A DNA stretch of 64,000 nucleotides from JACQPU01 sp039961715 (GTDB taxonomy: Bacteria; Bacteroidota; Ignavibacteria; UBA10030): positions 30,749-94,748 of the forward strand of contig JABRVW010000060.1 in the NCBI GenBank assembly GCA_039961715.1. Reading direction: 5' to 3'. Below are positions 42,125 to 50,170 of the stretch, in pieces. The position numbers and the translations under genes were made by a program. How positions within the stretch are numbered: position 1 is the stretch's first letter; the number at the start of each line of letters is the position of its first letter. The notes under the pieces were generated by a model that searched no databases, had not been told where the DNA came from, and saw only the letters and a list, made by a program, of their open reading frames with translations.

Positions 42125-43052
42125 GGAACGGAAGAGTCTCCTGTTCCCCGATGTCGAGGAAGAGGATCCTTTCCGTGATGCCGGCGGTATCCGCCAGGGC
42201 GAGAAGCTGTTCAATCGCATACGTGGGCGAAGGATCGAATCCCTGGACAAGGGTTCTGTGATGCATCGGAAGCATCAGCCTGGCGCCGAGGTCCTGAAAG
42301 ACCTGCAACGCCTGTGCGGGATCGACATGATAGCGCTCCATGAAGTCCCGCGGTTCGATGGGTCCGATGGGCAGAATGGCGAGATCGATGCGAAAGCGGC
42401 GTCCGATCTCTTTGAATAACTCAGGATGGTACCCCGTGTCGCCGCCAAAAAACACCGTGATTCCTCTGTACTCGATGACCCATCCCGTGTATCCGCGGTC
42501 GCGCATCCAGAGCATGTCGAATCCGTACCTGCCGCTGAAGTGCTGAACGGGAACGGCCGTAATGCGAACGCCCTGATGTTCGATTGTTTCCCAGGGTCGC
42601 ATTTCCCTCATTTCTTCAAAACCCAATTCCGGCGTATAGGGAAGGGATCCGAGCGGAAGGAGAAGCTTCCCGTGCTTGGGAATTCTGTCCAGGCTGCCGA
42701 AGCTGAAGTGATCAAAGTGGATGTGGGATATGAGCGTGAAATCGACCTGTGAGAGGCGGGACGGGTCAAGGCCTGGGGCGATCGTCCGTTTCATCACCAT
42801 GCCGACGGTGTTCGTGAACAACGGATCAGTGAGAAACACTTTGTCGTGAATGTGAACCAGGACTGTGGCATGACCCGACCAGAGAACGGAGAACTTCCCC
42901 TCCGATGCATGAATTGTCTGCTCATGGACCGGCGCAGGTTCGATGGGCCTGCCGATCTGTTCCACGGACTTCATGAGGAACCTGCTCACCATGGAGCTGC
43001 AGCCTCCGAAGATCACAATGGTCGCGAGAGAAGCAAAGATTGGCCGAATCAT
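42114..43052 (-). CDS. MBL-fold hydrolase lipoprotein (NAPE-PLD/UlaG-like), copy 1
   Basis: A 312-residue metallo-beta-lactamase-fold protein with a lipoprotein signal (FGG-Cys18). Metal motifs are complete: HIHFDH in ISHIHFDHFSFGS, GGDTGYH and the late MHHRTL. The early WSGHATVLVHI strand is typical of NAPE-PLD-like and UlaG-like hydrolases acting on phosphodiesters or lactones. The start at 43052 overlaps the stop of the second MBL gene by ATGA; the longer frame to 43460 is antisense-free but lies in that gene. It is a tandem paralogue of the next gene. Confidence 0.9.
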   Translation of the reverse strand: MIRPIFASLATIVIFGGCSSMVSRFLMKSVEQIGRPIEPAPVHEQTIHASEGKFSVLWSGHATVLVHIHDKVFLTDPLFTNTVGMVMKRTIAPGLDPSRLSQVDFTLISHIHFDHFSFGSLDRIPKHGKLLLPLGSLPYTPELGFEEMREMRPWETIEHQGVRITAVPVQHFSGRYGFDMLWMRDRGYTGWVIEYRGITVFFGGDTGYHPELFKEIGRRFRIDLAILPIGPIEPRDFMERYHVDPAQALQVFQDLGARLMLPMHHRTLVQGFDPSPTYAIEQLLALADTAGITERILFLDIGEQETLPFLDS

Positions 43053-44008
43053 GGGGTGACGGGCGGACGCGAAGAGGGGATTATGACCTGTTGCTCCCCG
43101 ACGTCGAGATCGACGATACGGTCGGAGAGGCCCATTTCGGCGGCAAGAGCCCGGAGCGTGATGATGGATTGAGCGGGATCCTGCTCGAAACCGTAAAAGA
43201 GGGTTTTGTGGTGAACCGGAAGCATGTAGTCTGCGCGGACATCCTGAAAAATCATCAATGCTCCGCGTGGGTGCACATGAATCCGCGACCCCACTTCCCA
43301 GGAACCGCCGGGACCGATCGGGATGACAGCAAGGTCGATCGTGAAGCGTCGACCGATCTCCTTGAAGTGCTCGGAGTGGTATCCTGTGTCCCCTGCGAAA
43401 AAGATCGTGAGGTCCTTGTATTGAACCACGTACCCCGTAAAGCCGTGATCCCGCATCCATGCGCCGTCGAAGCCGTATCGCCCGCTGAAATGCTGGACTG
43501 GAACTGCGGTAATGGTCAGACCGGAATCTTCAATCGATTCCCAGGGGGAGAGCTCATAGACTGCGCGGAAACCGAATTCAGGCGTGTAACGAAGGGCGCC
43601 GAGGGGGATTGCCAGGATGCCATTTCGGGGAAGCTGTTCGATGCTTCCGTAGCTGAAATGGTCAAAATGCGTGTGCGAAATCAGCGTTGCGTCGAGCTTG
43701 GGGAGGATGGCTGGATCGATACCCGGGGCGATGTAGCGTTTAACCACGATGCCCACGGTGCCTGTGAACAACGGATCGGTCATGACCAGCTTGTCGTACA
43801 TCTGGATGAGCGCCGTTGCATGGCCCACCCAGGCGACGGCAAGATCTGCCGACGGCTGGATGGGTTGGGTAATCATCGACGGAGCGGGCGCGATGGGTTC
43901 GTTGATGCGGCTCATGGAACGCGTGAACATCCGCGCGGCCCAGGTACTGCAGCCGGCCAGAAGGAGGGCAAGGCCGAGAGATGCCAGGGAGAGAAGCCGG
44001 CGCCTCAT
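43049..44008 (-). CDS. MBL-fold hydrolase lipoprotein (NAPE-PLD/UlaG-like), copy 2
   Basis: A 319-residue paralogue of the neighbouring gene with lipobox LLAG-Cys20. It has the same order of motifs: WVGHATALIQM, LISHTHFDHFSYGS, AGDTGYH and VHHKTL. About half of the positions match the other copy by eye, so the pair arose by tandem duplication some time ago. The ATG at 44008 shares one base with the stop of the upstream beta-barrel-like gene (TGATG). Substrate unknown; envelope lipid or quorum lactone turnover are possibilities. Confidence 0.9.
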   Translation of the reverse strand: MRRRLLSLASLGLALLLAGCSTWAARMFTRSMSRINEPIAPAPSMITQPIQPSADLAVAWVGHATALIQMYDKLVMTDPLFTGTVGIVVKRYIAPGIDPAILPKLDATLISHTHFDHFSYGSIEQLPRNGILAIPLGALRYTPEFGFRAVYELSPWESIEDSGLTITAVPVQHFSGRYGFDGAWMRDHGFTGYVVQYKDLTIFFAGDTGYHSEHFKEIGRRFTIDLAVIPIGPGGSWEVGSRIHVHPRGALMIFQDVRADYMLPVHHKTLFYGFEQDPAQSIITLRALAAEMGLSDRIVDLDVGEQQVIIPSSRPPVTP

Positions 44009-44544
44009 CAAAACACCCTGAATTCCAGTGATCCGATCCATGCGGTGGGGTTGTCGGCATGCTTGAGGTTAAGATGGAGCATGCCGAAGAGCGTGGAGAT
44101 GCCGGCAATTTTGAACACGCATGTGGTTCCGGCGACGCGGTGTGCTCCCACCCCCAGGTTCAGCGTCAAATGCTCGCCGCGTTCGGACAGCGGAATGAAT
44201 CCCATGATTCTGGCATACGAGCCGAAATACGACGAGCCGAGCTTGGATGTATAGATCTGTCCTGCAACGCTCAGCTCAACGGATCCCGTGAAACGGGCGG
44301 TCGGTTCGACGATGAAGGTGTACCAGGGGGAGACGTACCGGTTGATGCCGAAGGAGTACAGGAGCGGCGTGACTTCCCACTCGAATCCAAAGTTGGAGGT
44401 GTGGGCATCGTTATAGAGCGTAAGCGTGGGGAGGAACTGAAGCGGAAGCCAGACGGAGAATTTGTCGGCGTTTTCCTGGGACAATTGCGCGTGTGCTCTG
44501 GGAACCACACACACCAGAGCAATGACGAGAAGAGTTGTTTTCAT
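44008..44544 (-). CDS. Small exported beta-rich protein, probable outer-membrane barrel
   Basis: A 178-residue protein with signal peptide MKTTLLVIALVCVVPRAHAQ. The mature part is a run of alternating hydrophobic/polar strands (FGFEWEVTPLLYSFGIN, SPWYTFIVEPTARFTG) and ends LEFRVF with a C-terminal Phe, as in outer-membrane barrels. No family is recognised. It is the first gene of a unit with the two MBL-fold lipoproteins, so it may give their substrate access to the envelope. A 25-residue in-frame extension to 44619 lies beyond the promoter and is rejected. Confidence 0.6.
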   Translation of the reverse strand: MKTTLLVIALVCVVPRAHAQLSQENADKFSVWLPLQFLPTLTLYNDAHTSNFGFEWEVTPLLYSFGINRYVSPWYTFIVEPTARFTGSVELSVAGQIYTSKLGSSYFGSYARIMGFIPLSERGEHLTLNLGVGAHRVAGTTCVFKIAGISTLFGMLHLNLKHADNPTAWIGSLEFRVF

Positions 44545-44584
44545 GGCAATTGATATAACGCACCGGCATTTCTCAAAGTTCTGT

Positions 44585-44613
44585 AAAGTAAGAACAAAAG
44601 CAGATGAAGCCAA
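44585..44613 (-). promoter_or_regulatory. Candidate promoter of the barrel/MBL unit
   Basis: TTGGCT (44608-44613), 17-nt spacer, TACTTT (44585-44590) on the minus strand, about 40 bases before the ATG at 44544. Confidence 0.6.
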
Positions 44614-44640
44614 GGCCAAATGAGAAGACAGAAACCGGAC

Positions 44641-44669
44641 CCAACGTCCGCATCAACAGCGGACGTTGG
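44641..44669 (-). terminator. Hairpin, probable terminator after the small lipoprotein gene
   Basis: A perfect 11-bp stem, CCAACGTCCGC (44641-44651) and GCGGACGTTGG (44659-44669), with a 7-nt loop. It lies 36 bases after the stop at 44705. The following minus-strand sequence is only moderately T-rich (GTCCGGTTTCTGTCTTC), so termination is likely but not certain. Confidence 0.55.
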
Positions 44670-44704
44670 ATCGTACCGGGGATGTGAAACAGGTCCCTTG
44701 AGCT

Positions 44705-44953
44705 TTACGGATTCCTTTTCAGGACAAACTCCTCAGGAAGCACATACATCCCCGTGTCAGGCACGGAAGTCATGTACATCGTATCCGGTACCGAAGTGGC
44801 CACCCTGCCCGTGTCGGGTACAGAGGTCACGAGGTACACGTTGCTATGGAGTCTTTTCGCGCGGATCTCCGTTTGCTCCGGGCAGCAGTCACATCCCGCC
44901 GTTCCGAGAACGAAGAGAAGGAAAGCGCCGAGGATGGGGAATTGACGGTTCAT
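44705..44953 (-). CDS. Small lipoprotein with three SVPDT repeats
   Basis: An 82-residue protein that I do not recognise. A lipoprotein signal ends at GTAG-Cys21, followed by another Cys pair (Cys23, Cys24). The mature part contains three tandem copies of TSVPDT, spaced 10 and 9 residues apart (about residues 43-67). GGGAGGACTT precedes the ATG. It is encoded 30 bases after the serine/threonine kinase stop and probably shares its transcript. A role as a small envelope partner of the kinase is conceivable only from context. Confidence 0.7.
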   Translation of the reverse strand: MNRQFPILGAFLLFVLGTAGCDCCPEQTEIRAKRLHSNVYLVTSVPDTGRVATSVPDTMYMTSVPDTGMYVLPEEFVLKRNP

Positions 44954-44983
44954 AAGTCCTCCCGTTTGAAGTGGACAAGTGAA

Positions 44984-47815
44984 TTAGGAAGCCGAGAGGC
45001 GGTCGAGCATCAATCGGACCACCCGGGCTTTTTGATGCGAATCATCGGCTTCGCTCCATGCTTCGGCGGCTTGTTTCAGGTGATACAAAGCTTGCTCGTT
45101 GCGGCCAATTGTTGCGTACCGAAGGCCCATCTCCGCGTGGAGGCCCGGCCATAGTTCTGTGATCCAAAAACCATTGGATCTCAACGAAATGAACACACCA
45201 GTGACCACCTCCCCCCGGTGACGAAGGATCGATTGTGAAACGGCGGCCCACGACGAATCGGAGACCCGGAAGAACCCCTCTGCAATCCTTGCCTGTGCGA
45301 GAAAATACAGTGGATCCCCTGCATGAATCTTCCGGATAGAATGGAACTTCTGAAGGGCATCTTCGACCAGTCCCCGCTCCAGATCAAGCTCGGCGAGGAT
45401 AAAATTCCTGAAGTCGTCCTTGCGTTTCAGAAAGTAAGGGTCTATGCTGTTGAGGCGGTTGAAGCGACGCACGATGCCAGCGGCCTTTTCCACAAATCCT
45501 TTGCGTGCAAAGCTGCTTCCGACAAACAAGTACTCCAGGAACGGGGAAGTGGAAAGCCCAAGGGCCTGCTCCATGAGTCGGTGATAGTCGGGAACGTCAC
45601 CAAAGTCAAACGAAAGCTCGCCGAGCAAATAGAGAAACCACGTTTCCTCTTTGGTTCTCTTCAATGTATGGCTAAGCCACAACCCCTCCTGACAATAACG
45701 CCTGGCCTCCGAGAAGCGTCCTCGGAAGTGACAGAATGAAGCAAGATTGAGCAACGCCTGAAGCCGGGTGGCATCATCCCCCACATTCAAAACGTGTCGA
45801 AGAATCACCTCGGATGAGTCAAAACGTTCAGCACACCACCAGGCGCGGGCTCTATAAATATCAATCGTATGATAGGAGGGCCGCAGGGCTTTGCTCTTTG
45901 CGTAGTAATCAAGTGCTTGATGGGGATCTCCGGCAAGGGAAAGCGCAAATCCCATGTTGTTGAAGACCGGGCCGGCATATACGGAATCCAACGAGAGGTA
46001 CTGCTTGCCCGTTTCGACTGACCGGACAAAATCGCCGGCGAACATTGCAAGGTGCGCCAGTGTTGGAAGGCCTTCCGGGCTGTTGGGGTAACGGACGACG
46101 AGATTTTGGAGACTCTCGTAAGCTTTTTGAAAATCAAGTTCAAAACTCGGCCCATAGTATACTGAAAGGATGTAAAACTTCTCCCGATCGGTTACACGGT
46201 GGATCAACGGGAGAACGCGGCGATGAAATTCAAGAGCCAGACTGTCGTTTCCCAGTTTGCGATGAATGTAGGAGAGATCGCTGACAGCCATGGTGAACAG
46301 CGAATCCAGCTCCACCGCCCGTCCCTTCAGGATGGCGGCTTCTTGGTATTTTCCCTGCCGCTCCAGCACGTCTCCGCGTGAGTACAACTCAAGTGCTTCC
46401 AGAGACCTCGTGGTGACTTCCACAAGGGGCAACGTTGTGCGAGAGATTTCCGACAGGGACTCTCCAAGCGATTCCCGAATATCCTCAGCGAGGCGGTCGA
46501 CGCCCGAAAGAATGTTTTCGAGTGATGCGACTTCCTGCCTGTGGAGAGCCACAGCTTCTCCGGAACCCGCATCGATGATCTTTCCGGTAAGGACGTATGT
46601 TGATCCCAGGCGACCGATCGATGCGGACAACACCACCCGCGCTCCTACCCGGCGTGCCAGCGACACCCCGGTCGATTCGCCGACAAAGACGTCAGGAGAG
46701 AGATCCATGAGGGGGAGGGTTGTGTACAGGCGTTCCGCCGGGAGGATGTTGAAATGAGACGACTGGCGCAGTGAAACGCGTATGGCCTCCTTGATCGAAG
46801 AATCAAACCGGCTGTCGCCGGTCTCATTCACAATATCGGTGATAAGGACGTAGTCCCGGGGAGAAATGTCTACGGACGGAGTCCTTGTCACCATGAACCA
46901 GATTGTGCCCATGCCCAGGAAGAGGAGAGTGCCGGAGAGGAGAGTCCTTGTCGACGGTCGACGTTGCATCGTGGGGCTCTTCACGTCCCCGAGCGACGGG
47001 GTCTGAAGGCTTCTCAGGACCTCATCCATGGATCGAGGCCGAAGCAAAGGATCCTTTTGCAGACAACGCGTGCAGAGATGCGCGAGTTCATGGGGGATGT
47101 TGGAACGGAGATTTTTGGGCGAAGGGGGATCCTCCTGGGTGATGGCGTATATCATGGCAGGGGCATGCTCGCCGCGAAATGGGAGCTGGCCGGTCAGCAT
47201 TTGAAAAAGAACCACGCCCAGTGACCAGAGGTCGCTCCGTTCGTCCGTGCCCTGTCCGTTCAGCTGCTCGGGGGCCATATAGGCGATACTTCCCAAAACG
47301 GTTCCGCGTTCGGAGACAGTAGAAAGACTGGCAATCTTTGCCACGCCGAAATCGAGGATCTTCACAACGCCATCGCTTGTCACGATGACGTTTGCCGGCT
47401 TGATGTCGCGATGGAGGATTCCATGAAGGTGGGCCGCGCGGATGCCTTGGGCAATTTGGATCACGATAGCCCTGGCCCGTTCGGGAGGAAGAGGCCCCTC
47501 CTCAAGGATGTCCTGAAGTGTTCTCCCTTCCACATATTCCATTGCGATGAAACTGCGAGTTTCCTTTGTCAGAGGATCTTCGGCTGATCCCAGCTCAAAA
47601 ATTCCCGCAATGTTGGGATGGGTCAGGCGTGCCGCCGCCTGGGCTTCGCGCGAAAAACGGACCTGTTCCTCGTGGGAGACATTTTTGTCGAGCGGCAGGA
47701 ACTTCAGGGCGACTGGCCTGTGGAGGGACGTATCTTCGGCCTTATATACAACCCCCATTCCGCCCTCCCCCAGCTTCTCAAGAATGTTGTAATGAGATAT
47801 GGTTCGGCCGATCAA
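44984..47815 (-). CDS. Transmembrane serine/threonine protein kinase with TolB-like and TPR domains
   Basis: A 943-residue receptor-like kinase. The kinase domain (about 8-270) is complete: GEGGMGVVYKA, Lys38, HRDIKPAN (135-142), DFG (155-157) and APEQ. A membrane span at 291-310 leads to a TolB-N/FlgO-like segment (about 320-480) and many TPR units to the end. The start was placed at TTG 47815 because the family begins MIGxTISHYxILEKLGEGG. A longer open frame to 48064 has no in-frame ATG near the domain and overlaps the promoter. Phosphorylation targets are unknown; Hanks-type kinases of this design are common in this group. Confidence 0.88.
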   Translation of the reverse strand: MIGRTISHYNILEKLGEGGMGVVYKAEDTSLHRPVALKFLPLDKNVSHEEQVRFSREAQAAARLTHPNIAGIFELGSAEDPLTKETRSFIAMEYVEGRTLQDILEEGPLPPERARAIVIQIAQGIRAAHLHGILHRDIKPANVIVTSDGVVKILDFGVAKIASLSTVSERGTVLGSIAYMAPEQLNGQGTDERSDLWSLGVVLFQMLTGQLPFRGEHAPAMIYAITQEDPPSPKNLRSNIPHELAHLCTRCLQKDPLLRPRSMDEVLRSLQTPSLGDVKSPTMQRRPSTRTLLSGTLLFLGMGTIWFMVTRTPSVDISPRDYVLITDIVNETGDSRFDSSIKEAIRVSLRQSSHFNILPAERLYTTLPLMDLSPDVFVGESTGVSLARRVGARVVLSASIGRLGSTYVLTGKIIDAGSGEAVALHRQEVASLENILSGVDRLAEDIRESLGESLSEISRTTLPLVEVTTRSLEALELYSRGDVLERQGKYQEAAILKGRAVELDSLFTMAVSDLSYIHRKLGNDSLALEFHRRVLPLIHRVTDREKFYILSVYYGPSFELDFQKAYESLQNLVVRYPNSPEGLPTLAHLAMFAGDFVRSVETGKQYLSLDSVYAGPVFNNMGFALSLAGDPHQALDYYAKSKALRPSYHTIDIYRARAWWCAERFDSSEVILRHVLNVGDDATRLQALLNLASFCHFRGRFSEARRYCQEGLWLSHTLKRTKEETWFLYLLGELSFDFGDVPDYHRLMEQALGLSTSPFLEYLFVGSSFARKGFVEKAAGIVRRFNRLNSIDPYFLKRKDDFRNFILAELDLERGLVEDALQKFHSIRKIHAGDPLYFLAQARIAEGFFRVSDSSWAAVSQSILRHRGEVVTGVFISLRSNGFWITELWPGLHAEMGLRYATIGRNEQALYHLKQAAEAWSEADDSHQKARVVRLMLDRLSAS

Positions 47816-48147
47816 GGCACACCCCGTGTCGTGACACCATGATGACGGCGTGAATCGGAACGCTGTGAGAACCCGGAGAGAATTGTCTCCCAGGATTCCC
47901 CTTGATGAGTGGTGGTGAATCAGCTGAGAAAGCAAACAAAAGTAGTTATTTGACCACCGAGAGTCAAACAGTTCCCGGGGTCCTGATTTCGCCTGAAAAA
48001 TTGACGTTTTGCCACCGATTCGAGTCCCGATGGAGCGGAATTGGAAGGAAAGAATCCCTGGCACGTGGCCCTCACGGCCTGTATTGCCGGGAACTCAATC
48101 TTGTTGTACTGCGGAAGGAGGGCTGGGGAAAAACAGAAAATTGAACG
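47816..48147. other. 332-bp intergenic region upstream of the kinase gene
   Basis: It holds the kinase promoter and a leader of about 110 bases. Otherwise I see no gene, tRNA or strong hairpin. Short in-frame stretches extending the kinase gene upstream read as unlike any protein family. Confidence 0.6.
47939..47967 (-). promoter_or_regulatory. Candidate promoter of the kinase gene
   Basis: TTGACT (47962-47967), 17-nt spacer, TACTTT (47939-47944) on the minus strand. Read differently, TTTG-N20-TACTTTTG also fits the Bacteroidia consensus TTTG/TAnnTTTG. Confidence 0.65.
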
Positions 48148-48351
48148 TTACAATTTCGAGAGCTGGGAACCGGCATCCGCCCCGATGTCGCCGTAGCTCA
48201 CAAGTGTGTTGCCGTCGTTGTCGACCTCGAACTCGACGACCACCCCCGCCTGCATGAGGATGCTGAACAGGCGTGTTTCGTCGTATCCCTTCAGATTGGG
48301 AAACTGGCCGTGGATTGTGGCGAGGAACTGATCGTATGGCACTTTCGGCAT
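48148..48351 (-). CDS. Small protein of unknown function
   Basis: A 67-residue protein, MPKVPYDQFL..., that I do not recognise. It is mildly acidic with a C-terminal GDIGADAGSQLSKL and no membrane segment. AAAGGA eight bases before the ATG at 48351 decides the start; 12 residues further upstream (48387) have no support. It has a possible promoter of its own and stands alone between the kinase and the ABM-domain gene. The composition and ribosome site make it a likely real gene. Confidence 0.55.
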   Translation of the reverse strand: MPKVPYDQFLATIHGQFPNLKGYDETRLFSILMQAGVVVEFEVDNDGNTLVSYGDIGADAGSQLSKL

Positions 48352-48392
48352 CACACAAATCCTTTCATCCTGATGCACCACGCACATTCCGA

Positions 48393-48420
48393 AAAATACT
48401 CAACATGGATAAACCTCCAA
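48393..48420 (-). promoter_or_regulatory. Candidate promoter of the 67-residue protein gene
   Basis: TTGGAG (48415-48420), 16-nt spacer, TATTTT (48393-48398) on the minus strand. Confidence 0.45.
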
Positions 48421-48444
48421 TGACGTGCGTCACTCCGGGCGATG

Positions 48445-49203
48445 TCAGCCGAAACTCTTCAAAGCCACGACATTGAATCCTTCGACCTTCAGGTCATCAG
48501 ACGTTGCCGCGCTTCCCTGCCGGGCGGGGTCCAATGCGATTTTCCATTGGACCAGGTCGGTGAAGGTGTGCTTTACCTTCGCGACGAGTTCAGAAAAGAG
48601 CCCGCTTTGTTCGTAGGCCGCGGCGCTTTCCCTGGAATCCCAGATCGTAACGGACAGCGATTCCCTGCTCCCGCGGGAAGGCATGATCAGAAAGGCGTGG
48701 AGACAACCTTTGGCGGCCTGGAGTGCAGGGATGATCTCGTTGAGGTAAAGCGTGTGGTACTCGTCTTTCTTTTCGGGTTTCAGCATCACGGAAAGAATGC
48801 GCAAATACAAATGATTGCCCTTGAATCCGAGGTCCTGCTTCGTCGGGAGGTCGAGAGAGACCGGGTAGGCGGAGATCGCGGGCTCCTGGGGAAGTTTTGA
48901 ATACTCCAGCTTCATGTCATGGGAAAGGCCCATACGCCATTCGGTCGTTTCGTGGAGAAAAGGCCGGACACGGCCCATGAGTTCCGCAAAGAGCCCGCTT
49001 TCGACATACGCCTCTGCATCGGCCACTGTTTCCCACAGGGTGAGAGAGACAAAATCCTCAGGATTCTTTGCGCTCTGCATCAGCGCGGCGTGCAGACAGC
49101 CCGGCACGCCGCCGAGGGCGGGAATGATCGATTCGGTGTAGGCGCTCTGAAGCGAATCGATTGCCGACGGTATTGCTTTAGCCCGAACAAGCCGGAGGTA
49201 CAT
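48445..49203 (-). CDS. Tandem ABM-domain (dimeric alpha-beta barrel) protein
   Basis: A 252-residue cytoplasmic protein built of two similar ABM/ferredoxin-like halves (about 1-95 and 130-225). Corresponding segments include IIPALGGVPGCLHAAL with IIPALQAAKGCLHAFL, and LTLWETVADAEAYVESGLFAELM with VTIWDSRESAAAYEQSGLFSELV; each is split here only for comparison. ABM domains occur in small monooxygenases, haem-degrading enzymes and stress proteins; no catalytic Asn/Trp/His set could be identified. It lies between SOD and the kinase, so an oxidative-stress role is possible. Confidence 0.75.
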   Translation of the reverse strand: MYLRLVRAKAIPSAIDSLQSAYTESIIPALGGVPGCLHAALMQSAKNPEDFVSLTLWETVADAEAYVESGLFAELMGRVRPFLHETTEWRMGLSHDMKLEYSKLPQEPAISAYPVSLDLPTKQDLGFKGNHLYLRILSVMLKPEKKDEYHTLYLNEIIPALQAAKGCLHAFLIMPSRGSRESLSVTIWDSRESAAAYEQSGLFSELVAKVKHTFTDLVQWKIALDPARQGSAATSDDLKVEGFNVVALKSFG

Positions 49204-49342
49204 TGCAGGAGAAACCTCCCAGATTCTCGTCGTGTATCAGTTACCTCATGCTTTCCGTGTACATGACGCAGAGAACCGCCGAGACAAAAAAAGAGGACCA
49301 CAGAGAAACGCTTTGCATGTCCAAGATGACGCCATACCTTAT

Positions 49343-49891
49343 CTATTTTGCAACCCCTACAACGCCGCAGGCAAGACGCCCTCCCGCATCGCCGGTGGGC
49401 TGAGTTTTCAGATCGTCTGCTTTTTCGTGGACAATCACACCCCGTCCGATGATGGAGTTCGGTCCCGAAAACGACAGCATGGGATCGACGTACTCAAGGT
49501 GCGCGTTGCCGCCCTTGTCTGCTTCTATGTTTCCGAGGTCTCCGACATGGCGCTTTCCGCTCGAGGGGGAGCTGTGGGGCATGTTGGTCGGATTAAAATG
49601 CCCGCCGGCCGAGATGGCGTCGTCGGCGGTGCAGTCGCCGTACTCATGAATGTGAAAGCCGTGTTTCCCGGGTGTCAATCCGGAGAGATGCGCGGTAACT
49701 TTCATGCCGCCCTTGACGGACTCAAACCAGACAATGCCGGACGTCGTATTGCCTTTTGTTGGATGCAGCACGGCTACGGCTTTTTCTCCACTGGTGGTCT
49801 TCGCAGGACCATGCTTCAGGTGATCCTGGGCCACTAAAACGGAACCGGCTGTTAACCCGGCGCACACCGCAATGAGAAGTGATTTGTTCAT
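49343..49891 (-). CDS. sodC: Cu/Zn superoxide dismutase, periplasmic
   Basis: Converts superoxide to hydrogen peroxide and oxygen in the periplasm. The 182-residue precursor has a signal peptide ending at LVAQ. Ligand motifs are GFHIHEYGDC (two Cu His), AGGHFNP, KRHVGDLGN (bridging/zinc His and Asp) and GRGVIVHEKADD; the C-terminal GGRLACGVVG provides the disulphide Cys. The start at 49891 has AAGGAGA eight bases upstream; in-frame sequence to 49975 is beyond the promoter. It is a monocistronic gene with a clear promoter. Confidence 0.93.
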   Translation of the reverse strand: MNKSLLIAVCAGLTAGSVLVAQDHLKHGPAKTTSGEKAVAVLHPTKGNTTSGIVWFESVKGGMKVTAHLSGLTPGKHGFHIHEYGDCTADDAISAGGHFNPTNMPHSSPSSGKRHVGDLGNIEADKGGNAHLEYVDPMLSFSGPNSIIGRGVIVHEKADDLKTQPTGDAGGRLACGVVGVAK

Positions 49892-49943
49892 GACATGGTC
49901 TCCTTCACGTGACCTGTTCTTGGGACAAAATATACGGAAGGAA

Positions 49944-49972
49944 AATGTAACCAACGCAGGAGTGAAGGTCAA
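49944..49972 (-). promoter_or_regulatory. Candidate sodC promoter
   Basis: TTGACC (49967-49972), 17-nt spacer, TACATT (49944-49949) on the minus strand, leader about 45 bases. A 6-bp hairpin AGAGGT-GAA-ACCTCT lies farther upstream near 50045-50060. Confidence 0.65.
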
Positions 49973-50170
49973 CACTTGCAGGTGCCGTCACCAAAACATC
50001 AAGACCTGGTTTTTCGGGACAACGAAGAATCATGTTCGAAGAGGAGAGGTGAAACCTCTGAAACGAAACTGCCCCAGAGGCTGGAATTCCTCAGTGACGA
50101 TCGAATACGGGGTGCAAGTCCGCCCTGCCCGATTTCTCTTCAACAGCATGATTACGGGATTCCATTCCCA

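Noticed and set aside
43053..43460. N-terminal extension of the first MBL-fold protein
   Set aside because: It overlaps the coding frame of the second MBL gene and lacks a signal; the lipoprotein signal starts at 43052.
47816..48064. 83-codon N-terminal extension of the kinase
   Set aside because: It crosses a good promoter, resembles no kinase N-terminus, and the family starts at MIGxTISHY.
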